Assembly (NCBI GenBank): GCA_964371945.1 | Contig: CAYJPA010000096.1 | Span: 1-20,861, forward strand | Reading direction: 5' to 3' | Origin: CAYJPA01 sp964371945 | GTDB lineage: Bacteria; Chloroflexota; Chloroflexia; Thermomicrobiales; UBA6265 | DNA: 20,861 nt | In this document: positions 14,444 to 20,861 of the stretch, piece after piece | Numbering within the stretch: position 1 is the first letter of the stretch | How the letters are laid out: each line of letters opens with the position of its first letter | The notes under the pieces: model-generated | What the model saw: the letters and a program-made list of their open reading frames with translations, nothing else | The model's database searches: none | Told to the model about the DNA's origin: nothing | Position numbers and translations under genes: made by a program

Positions 14444-16609
14444 ATGACGGAACTGCGAGAGAGGATGCTCACTTTCGATGACGTGATTGTCAAGCAATCG
14501 GTAGAGCGCCAATTGCCGGCGTCGCTCGCGCATTTTGAGAAGTTCGCCGGCTTTTTCGATCTCCGCACAGGGCCGATCGGCCGGGTTGTCGGGAGCGAAA
14601 AAGAGCCAGCCGGTTCCCACGCGTTTTTCATCTGGGCAAGCGAAGAGGCGAAGTCACTCGATGTCGGTCACATCGTGGTGGCAAGCTCCGAGGATGCGGT
14701 GGTGATCGGCGTGGTCGATGAGCCGCGCCGTTTTTCCGATCTCGGCTCGTTCTTGGACGATTTTTTCGACCGCTCGCTCGAACGCGGATTGATCGACGAA
14801 CCGCCCACGAGACGTCCTGAAATCCTGGTTTTCAAGGTCAATGTGCTGGCAACCCGGCATCTTCGTGACGATGTCGATTCGCACCGGCCGCCGATCAGCG
14901 GTCCCGTGTACTTCGCGACCAAGGCGGCGATCGAGTTCGCGCTGGATGAGCCGAACTTTTCCGGAACGACCATTCCAGCGCTGCTGCACATCAACGGCAA
15001 TCCCGAGCGTGATGAGGCCGGCAATCCCTTGCTTGATGAGCAGGGCAATGAGATCTACCAGCGGGCGCCGATTCTGCTCGACGAGGATTACCTGCTCGGT
15101 CCCGAGGCAGGGCACGCGAACTGGACCGGGCAATCGGGTCTGGCGACAAAGACCAGTCACGCGATCTTCCTGACGAGCGCAACGTTTCAACGTATGCGTG
15201 CCAAGGGAACGACGGTCGCGGCATTGATGTTCAATGTCAAGGGTCCGGATCTGCTTTGGCTGGACAAGCCGGCATTGCCAAGCGAGGGAATGGCGGAGGC
15301 CTACGAAACCGCAAAATGCCCTCAGCTCAGCCGCGAAGATCTCGAGGCCTATGACTCGCTCGGAGTCAGAGCCGAACCGTTCGAGCATTTCCGGGTTTTT
15401 GCACCGTTCAAACCGACTCAACAGCCTCGTGAAGAGCACGTCAATCTGCCATCGATGCAGTATCACACCCGCTTGAACACCCTGCGGAATGCCAAGTCCG
15501 AAACGCACTGTGTACATCCTGTGCTTTGGGAGCTGGAGCCGCTGCTCGGTCTGACACACCGGATTTTCGAGCATGGCGATCTTGACGATAAGCTCTTCGC
15601 CTTTGTCTCCGAGGTGAAGGACTCAGGGATCTCGACCCTTTTCCAGCTCGAAAAGCTCTTCCGGGATATTGAGAGTCACTTCGAATCGCTCGATGACTCC
15701 GGGAAACAGCCCGATTCCTGGCGAGGTCACCACAAGTTCACGATTCGCAAGGCCAGAAACAGGTTCAAGAACCTGACCTCGAAATACGGCGGCCTGCTGG
15801 CAGAGGGATCGGTGGCGTACGGGAATCTGCCGGCATATGACGGTCCGTTCGTCGATCAAGAAGTCCGCGTGATCGATATCGCGAGCTGCAACACCAACGT
15901 GCAAGAAGTGCTGGTCACTAGAATGATCGACGAGGTTTGGCGCCGGGCTGAGCGCGAGGATCTCGGGGTCAACAAAGTGATCATTTTTGTCGATGAGCTC
16001 AACAAGTACGCGCCGGGTGGCGGTCAGGGTGGTCTGCGGGACACGCTGGTCGATATCGCGGCGCGGGGACGGCACCTCAATGTCGTGCTCTTCGGCGCTC
16101 AACAGTTTCGATCGAAGGTTGACGACGAGATTCTCGGTAACTGCGGCACGAGCTTCTATGGGCGCGTCGGCGACGAAGAGATTATCAACTCGTCGTATCG
16201 ATCTTTGAGCGAAACCGCGAAGGCCGAGCTGCTCGGATTGCGAAAAGGACGGTTGCTGGTCCGGCACGCGCATTTTCGCACACCGCTTTTCGGCTCGTTT
16301 CCAAAGCCGCCGACGATCACCGGCATGGGCGGGCAGAAGGTTTTCAATGACGGCGCCGCGGCTGGTCGCGGCGATACCCACGACGGCGATGGCGTGTTCT
16401 TTTTGCTCCGGCGATTGATGAGGGATGATGCTCCTTCGAAGAGCGAGGTCAGAACCGCGACTCAAGGTTATCCACGTGAATTTCTGGAACGGCTGTGCAC
16501 GCAAGTCCAGCAAGAAGTAGACCGAAAACGCGACACCTCGGCAGCGCGGATTTCGCCCTGGACGATCGCCAAAGGAATGCTCGCCAACAACCGGCACTTG
16601 AGAACCTAG
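14444..16609 (+). CDS. herA: HerA-type hexameric DNA translocase/ATPase
   Basis: This 721-residue protein is a HerA/FtsK-superfamily ATPase that drives DNA into the NurA nuclease. The N-terminal about 100 residues have the HAS-barrel features (VGRVVGSEKE, HIVVASSEDAVVIGVVDEPR). The P-loop is unusual, WTGQSGLATKTS at residues 227-238: the Lys-Thr is kept but the Gly before Lys is Thr. Walker B is VIIFVDELNKYAP at about 512-524, followed by an ARGRHLNVVLFGAQQ sensor strand, and the C-terminus has HFRTPLFGSFPKPP, typical of HerA. Length exceeds archaeal HerA (about 500) mainly through about 280 residues between Walker A and B. ATG 14444 starts the HAS barrel. It lies 15 bases after nurA and 4 before mre11. 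I recall similar GVATKT P-loops in other bacterial HerA-like proteins. Confidence 0.9.
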   Translation: MTELRERMLTFDDVIVKQSVERQLPASLAHFEKFAGFFDLRTGPIGRVVGSEKEPAGSHAFFIWASEEAKSLDVGHIVVASSEDAVVIGVVDEPRRFSDLGSFLDDFFDRSLERGLIDEPPTRRPEILVFKVNVLATRHLRDDVDSHRPPISGPVYFATKAAIEFALDEPNFSGTTIPALLHINGNPERDEAGNPLLDEQGNEIYQRAPILLDEDYLLGPEAGHANWTGQSGLATKTSHAIFLTSATFQRMRAKGTTVAALMFNVKGPDLLWLDKPALPSEGMAEAYETAKCPQLSREDLEAYDSLGVRAEPFEHFRVFAPFKPTQQPREEHVNLPSMQYHTRLNTLRNAKSETHCVHPVLWELEPLLGLTHRIFEHGDLDDKLFAFVSEVKDSGISTLFQLEKLFRDIESHFESLDDSGKQPDSWRGHHKFTIRKARNRFKNLTSKYGGLLAEGSVAYGNLPAYDGPFVDQEVRVIDIASCNTNVQEVLVTRMIDEVWRRAEREDLGVNKVIIFVDELNKYAPGGGQGGLRDTLVDIAARGRHLNVVLFGAQQFRSKVDDEILGNCGTSFYGRVGDEEIINSSYRSLSETAKAELLGLRKGRLLVRHAHFRTPLFGSFPKPPTITGMGGQKVFNDGAAAGRGDTHDGDGVFFLLRRLMRDDAPSKSEVRTATQGYPREFLERLCTQVQQEVDRKRDTSAARISPWTIAKGMLANNRHLRT

Positions 16610-16613
16610 TCCG

Positions 16614-17789
16614 ATGGCACCGCTTCGGTTCGCGCACATCTCCGATACGCATCTTGGCTATCGCACGCTCTTCAGGGCCGACCCTGAGAGCGGTCGCAAT
16701 CAGCGTGCGGTTGATATCGAGCGGGCCTACGAAACCGCGATCGACGACATCCTGACCCGCGATGTTCAGGTCGTCATCCATGGCGGAGATGTCTTTCACC
16801 ACACCCGGCCAACGTGGGCGGCATTGCGGTGTTTCGTGCGCCAAACGCGGAGACTGACCGACGCGGGTATCCTGGTGATCGTGATCGGCGGAAACCACGA
16901 CACACCACGGCTGCGGACCAGCGGTTCGGTCTTCTCGGTAATGGAGTTGGCGCTGCCGGGCATTCGATTCGTCTGCGAATACGATCAGGAGACGATTTTC
17001 CTCGACGAGTTGAATCTGGCCGTGCATGCGATTCCCCACGGCAAACTTGCCGATCCGATCGGCCCAAGCGCGTTCGCGGTGCCGGGGAAACGAAATGTGC
17101 TGGTCACCCACGGTCTGGTCAGCACCTTGAAGCTTCACGGACAACACCGCGAGCCAGGCGAGGAAGAGATTGCCGACTTCCTACTCGACGAGACGTTCGA
17201 CTACATCGCGCTCGGTCACTATCACGTTTATCAGAAGGTCGCCCATAACGCCTGGTATAGCGGCTCGACCGAACGAATGGGCTTTGGCGACGAGGATGTC
17301 ACGCCCGGCTATGCAATCGTCGAGTTGAGCGATCCCGCGCTCGGACCAGAAGTCACGCACATTCCACTCGAAGCGCGGCCGATGAAGACGATCGCCGCGG
17401 TCGATTGCGAGGGGCGGTCGGCACGCGAGATCGCGGAGATCGTGCTGGACCGGGTATCGCGATTTGCCGAGCCTGAGTCGATGGTCAGAGTCGAATTGAA
17501 AGAGGCGTCACGACCGGTTCGACGCGAGGTCGAATCGATTCTACGGCGGGAATCGATATCCCTGTGCTGGAATTTGCAGGTTTTCTCGCGCAGCGATGTG
17601 CTGGCAACCCCGGGAGAGCGCCAAGTCGGCACGGGCGCGACCGACATCCGCACGCTGTTCGACGAGTTCGTGGCTGGACGCGGATACGAACCCGCGTTTG
17701 CAGCTCACTTTACCGAGCGCGGGCGGCGAGCGCTCGATGATGCGTTTCGTGCCCAGGATGCGTCCGCGCCTGAGGACGGTGCCGCGTGA
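16614..17789 (+). CDS. Mre11/SbcD-family exonuclease
   Basis: The 391-residue protein carries all calcineurin-like phosphoesterase motifs of Mre11: DTH (Asp11, His13 in FAHISDTHLG), GGD (Asp59 in VIHGGDVFHH), GNHD (residues 93-96), VTHG (His166) and GHYH (His202, His204). It binds two manganese ions and cuts DNA ends, 3'-5' and endonucleolytically, in complex with Rad50. The capping domain follows at about 250-350. The ATG at 16614 is four bases after the herA stop, and its TGA overlaps the GTG of the Rad50 gene, so the two are translated in a fixed ratio. The gene order with nurA and herA is like that of thermophilic archaea; in ordinary bacteria the sbcDC pair stands alone. Confidence 0.95.
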   Translation: MAPLRFAHISDTHLGYRTLFRADPESGRNQRAVDIERAYETAIDDILTRDVQVVIHGGDVFHHTRPTWAALRCFVRQTRRLTDAGILVIVIGGNHDTPRLRTSGSVFSVMELALPGIRFVCEYDQETIFLDELNLAVHAIPHGKLADPIGPSAFAVPGKRNVLVTHGLVSTLKLHGQHREPGEEEIADFLLDETFDYIALGHYHVYQKVAHNAWYSGSTERMGFGDEDVTPGYAIVELSDPALGPEVTHIPLEARPMKTIAAVDCEGRSAREIAEIVLDRVSRFAEPESMVRVELKEASRPVRREVESILRRESISLCWNLQVFSRSDVLATPGERQVGTGATDIRTLFDEFVAGRGYEPAFAAHFTERGRRALDDAFRAQDASAPEDGAA

Positions 17790-20611
17790 TCCTGGTCGAG
17801 CTCGAGATCGAGGACTATAAGCAGTTCGCCGGCAATCACCGCTTCACCCCGTCGTCGGAAGGCGTGATCGCGATCATCGGCCACAACGGCGCGGGCAAGA
17901 CGACATTGTTCGAAGCGATCGAATGGTGTCTCTATCAGCCGCGCGAGATCGCGGCCGACGAGGTTCCTCCCCGAGGTCAGGTCGCCAGGCCGCGGGTGAA
18001 ACTCACGCTGATGGACCCGACGACGGAAGTCCGGTACGTGGTTTCGCGTTCGCTCTCCAAAAGCAAAGTCGCGGATGCGGAGATTTACCGCGAGGACGAG
18101 GCCGAAACCCGAATCGTCAAGGGCTCAAGGCAGACGACCGAGTATGTCTCCAGGACGTTGATCGGACTTGGTCACCGCGCGTTCGTTTCGACCTTCTTCA
18201 CCCGGCAGAAGGAGCTCACCTTTTTCGGCGACCTGAAGGAGACCGAGCGTAGGCGGGAGGTCGGCCGGCTGTTGGGAATGGAGACGATTCGAGACGCGCA
18301 GAAGTTGATCGGCGATGAGCGAACAAGCTTTCAGGCGCAGGCCAAGGCGTTGGAGCTCCAGTATCGCGAACAGAGTCAGGACCGCGATTTCGCCGCGGAG
18401 ACAACCTCGTCCGAGGCCGAGATCGAGATGCGCACCTCGGCGCTGGCCTCGGCCACCCAATTGCTCGCGACGGCCGAAGCGACGCATGCGTCGGCGCGAG
18501 CTGAGTTTGAACGGGTTTCGGGCGTAGAGCGATCCGACGCTGAGATTCGAACCAGACTCGAAACGATCGGCGGTCAAATTAAGGAAGCGGAGGCGAATCG
18601 CACCGCCGCGTTGGCGCAGATCGAGCGCATCGCGGAGAGCGAACGCGAGCGACCCAAACTCGAGCTCGAATCTCAAAAACTGCCTCTTGCCCGCGAGGCG
18701 GTTCTAGCCCAGGAGTCGCGACGAGAACAGCATCGCCAGGCCTCACGCCTTCGCGAGGAGATCTCGCGAGCTCAAAAGGAAAGCAAAGGAGCGGTTCAGG
18801 AACTGCAACGTGCGGTCTCGATTGCGAGTGGAGCGACGATTCCGAACTGGGAATGGCGAGCCGGGGACGAGGAGCGGCCGATCGCGTCGGCGCAGCGGTT
18901 AGTCGCCGCGGCCGCCGCACTCGACCCAGAGGCGATGTCTATTCGAGTGCGACAGCTCAACGCCGCCGCGACACTTGGCAGCGATCTCTTCAAGAAGAGC
19001 GCTGATATCGAACGTTACCGGGAGGCGCTCTCAAAGTTCGTCCTGGAGCGCGATGAGCTTCAACGAACCGGTCCAGAGGCTGCCCTTGCTAGGCTACGGT
19101 CGGATCGAGACTCTGCCCAAGAGGTAATGGTTCAGTCGGAATCGCGTTCGAAGTCCATCGCAGCCGATCTGGTGGAGCTCGAACCCGCGATGGAGCGTTT
19201 GTCGGCTCCCACCGAGCTCAAGACCTGTCCGACCTGCGGTCAACCGGTCTCCGGGGAAGATCTCGATCTTGCGCTCCGAACCATGAGGCAACGGATCAGC
19301 GATCTTGCCGCGGAACGAGCTCGTCTCGGTCAAGCCGGCCGTGAGGCCAAGGCACGGCTCGCGGAAATCGACAAGGAGATCGAGATCGCGCAGTCGAGCG
19401 CATCGCACATCGTGACCCTCAACGACCGGATCAAGAACGGCGAGAAGGTCATCGAGGAAGCGGCGACAGCGCGTGACGAGCTTCAGCGCCATCTTGCGTC
19501 GGCCCTCTCCGAATTGAGGCTGACGAGCGCGCCGCTCGCGACCGACCTGGAGGCTGCCTCCCGCGAGCTCAGCACCGTCCAAAGAGTGCATGGCTCCCTC
19601 GCCCTGCTTCGTCGGTTGGCGGCGACCCTCGAGCAATCACACGCGGACGATGCCGCCGCGTCACAAGCACTCGCGGCTCTGGGCGATGCGACGTACAGCG
19701 AGGAAGAGCAAGAGCAGGCGCGAGCCGCTCTCTCGATCGCCGAACAAGCGCACGCTCAGTTAACGCGGGTTCTTGGCATTATCGCAAGCCGGGCTCAGCA
19801 CGAGCAGGCGGTCTCGGCGGCGGAATTGAGACTCGCAGGATTGCAGGTCGAGCTCGAAGAGGCAAACGCCAGGCGTGCACAACTGAGCTTTGTTCCCGCC
19901 GCGTTGGACGCGGCGCGAAACACAGAAGTGACGGCGCTGGCCGCTGAGCGAGCCGCGCGCGACAACCGCGCCCGGGCGGAACGTGAACTGGCGGCGATCA
20001 CCAAGGCCCACGAAGATCTGCTCAAGGAGCACAATGTCATTTCAAAGCTTATCGAACGAGCGGAAGCACGAGCGAGGAGCGCCGATCGACTCGATCTCAT
20101 GTATCGCGAGTTCAATGCGTTCGAGCAATTCGTCGCCGACCGGTTGACGCCGCAGCTCTCGGACTACACGAGCGAGCTGCTGAGCGCAATCACCGAGGGC
20201 AAATACGATCGGGTCGAGCTCAACAGCAATTACGGGATCGAGGTCTTCGACGGCGACGACGAGAAGTTCCCGGTCGAGGAGTTCTCGGGCGGCGAGCGCG
20301 ATGTCATCGCGTTGAGCGCGCGCCTGGCGCTCTCACGGTTGATTGGGAGCCAGGCGAACAACCCGCCCGGTTTCATGGTGTTGGACGAGGTCTTCGGCTC
20401 GCTCGACCGGGAACGCCGAACTCAGGTTTTGGAAATGATGGGGGCGTTGGCGGGAACGGCCGACGCATTCCATCAGCTTTTCATCATCAGCCATGTCGAC
20501 GATGTCAGATCATCCCCAATTTTCAACGAGGTCTGGCGGGTCTCGGAGGGTCTCGATGGAATCAGCCACCTGGAGAATTTGAACCTTACGGGCGGCTTCG
20601 ACGACACATAA
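17786..20611 (+). CDS. Rad50/SbcC-family SMC-like ATPase
   Basis: The 941-residue protein has a split ABC ATPase separated by a long coiled coil. The N-terminal P-loop is GHNGAGKTT (residues 32-40). The coiled coil is broken in the middle by a zinc hook CPTC (Cys481, Cys484) in KTCPTCGQPV, which lets two molecules pair. The C-terminal part has the signature FSGGERD (833-839), Walker B FMVLDE (863-868), the D-loop FGSLDRERR and the His switch FIISHVDD. It bridges and unwinds DNA ends for Mre11. The length is near archaeal Rad50 (about 880) and shorter than E. coli SbcC (1048), consistent with the archaeal-type operon. Start GTG at 17786 overlaps the mre11 stop. Nothing in the same operon follows it within the window. 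Confidence 0.95.
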   Translation: MILVELEIEDYKQFAGNHRFTPSSEGVIAIIGHNGAGKTTLFEAIEWCLYQPREIAADEVPPRGQVARPRVKLTLMDPTTEVRYVVSRSLSKSKVADAEIYREDEAETRIVKGSRQTTEYVSRTLIGLGHRAFVSTFFTRQKELTFFGDLKETERRREVGRLLGMETIRDAQKLIGDERTSFQAQAKALELQYREQSQDRDFAAETTSSEAEIEMRTSALASATQLLATAEATHASARAEFERVSGVERSDAEIRTRLETIGGQIKEAEANRTAALAQIERIAESERERPKLELESQKLPLAREAVLAQESRREQHRQASRLREEISRAQKESKGAVQELQRAVSIASGATIPNWEWRAGDEERPIASAQRLVAAAAALDPEAMSIRVRQLNAAATLGSDLFKKSADIERYREALSKFVLERDELQRTGPEAALARLRSDRDSAQEVMVQSESRSKSIAADLVELEPAMERLSAPTELKTCPTCGQPVSGEDLDLALRTMRQRISDLAAERARLGQAGREAKARLAEIDKEIEIAQSSASHIVTLNDRIKNGEKVIEEAATARDELQRHLASALSELRLTSAPLATDLEAASRELSTVQRVHGSLALLRRLAATLEQSHADDAAASQALAALGDATYSEEEQEQARAALSIAEQAHAQLTRVLGIIASRAQHEQAVSAAELRLAGLQVELEEANARRAQLSFVPAALDAARNTEVTALAAERAARDNRARAERELAAITKAHEDLLKEHNVISKLIERAEARARSADRLDLMYREFNAFEQFVADRLTPQLSDYTSELLSAITEGKYDRVELNSNYGIEVFDGDDEKFPVEEFSGGERDVIALSARLALSRLIGSQANNPPGFMVLDEVFGSLDRERRTQVLEMMGALAGTADAFHQLFIISHVDDVRSSPIFNEVWRVSEGLDGISHLENLNLTGGFDDT

Positions 20612-20861
20612 ACCTCACTGCAGCGTTACTCCCCAAGATCACCGGGCCGTTACGCTATATACACTGTCGTGCAGAGTAGAGGACAGGCGCGGTGGTGGTG
20701 CTCGTCCGGCGCTGTCCACGCAGGTTCGATGCAGGCTCGGAGTTCCGGAGACCCCACTCCGTTTCCGGTCCCGTCATCCAAAACCGGGCATGCGGTTTCC
20801 CCACACTAGAGGGTGTTTGGAAAGCGTGTAGACTATGTACGGACACGAATGTACCGCATTT
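20612..20861. other. Non-coding end of window
   Basis: I see no supported gene here. A 63-codon open frame on the minus strand lacks a ribosome site. The stretch has a small hairpin (AAACCG-GGCATG-CGGTTT, about 20780-20797), and on the minus strand GGGGAAACCGCATGCCCGG followed by a GATGACGGG-like run recalls the region around domain V of group II introns, but the pairing 5' arm is not there. At 20835-20840 and 20849-20854 ATGTAC is repeated directly, 14 bases apart, possibly in a promoter of a gene beyond the edge. Confidence 0.35.

Noticed and set aside
14654..16639. Two minus-strand frames of about 300 codons opposite herA
   Set aside because: They are antisense to a gene with HAS-barrel, P-loop and Walker B motifs.

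Overview
The window (about 60% GC by eye, dense, short intergenic gaps, frequent GTG starts and ATGA/GTGA stop-start overlaps) looks like bacterial chromosome. The gene set suggests a Chloroflexota/Thermomicrobia-like soil or sediment bacterium: an archaeal-style NurA-HerA-Mre11-Rad50 operon, an ECF42-type sigma factor among YCII/DGPF proteins, DUF2277, a beta-propeller/MoaD-like pair, and a Gram-positive-type SOS box (known from at least one green non-sulfur bacterium). The taxon is inferred; no rRNA, tRNA, CRISPR or intact mobile element was seen.

Left part (1-4656). On the minus strand argH (argininosuccinate lyase) overlaps by 4 bases a GNAT acetyltransferase gene. Divergently, on the plus strand, lie a gene for an exported Ser/Gly/Thr-rich low-complexity protein with a clear rho-independent terminator, then a two-gene operon: an NAD-dependent epimerase/dehydratase and a creatininase-family amidohydrolase.

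Middle part (4653-11194, all minus strand). This is an ECF42-DGPF island: the sigma factor (9938-11194) stands first, followed by four DGPF/YCII proteins, a DUF1905/YdeI protein, a twice-frameshifted SRPBCC (AHSA1-like) pseudogene, DUF2277, and a BNR-repeat beta-propeller protein overlapping a MoaD/ThiS-like protein that ends in Gly-Gly. Four sites of the exact form TGTCGA-N17-CG(A/G)C lie in front of three DGPF genes and the propeller-MoaD unit. This matches the promoter motif I recall for ECF42 sigma factors, so the sequence itself draws a local regulon that joins the propeller/MoaD pair to the DGPF genes.

Right part (11358-20611). A minus-strand gene encodes a polytopic membrane protein with a C-terminal endonuclease/exonuclease/phosphatase (EEP) domain. 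It diverges from a plus-strand four-gene operon: NurA nuclease, HerA hexameric translocase, Mre11/SbcD nuclease and Rad50/SbcC ATPase (gaps 15 and 4 bases, then a 4-base overlap). This is the full end-resection set of thermophilic archaea, in a bacterium. The shared 122-base divergent region has overlapping -10 elements on both strands and a GAAC-N4-GTTC LexA-type operator just after the predicted start of the repair operon, suggesting SOS control of both directions. The last 250 bases hold no gene I can support.
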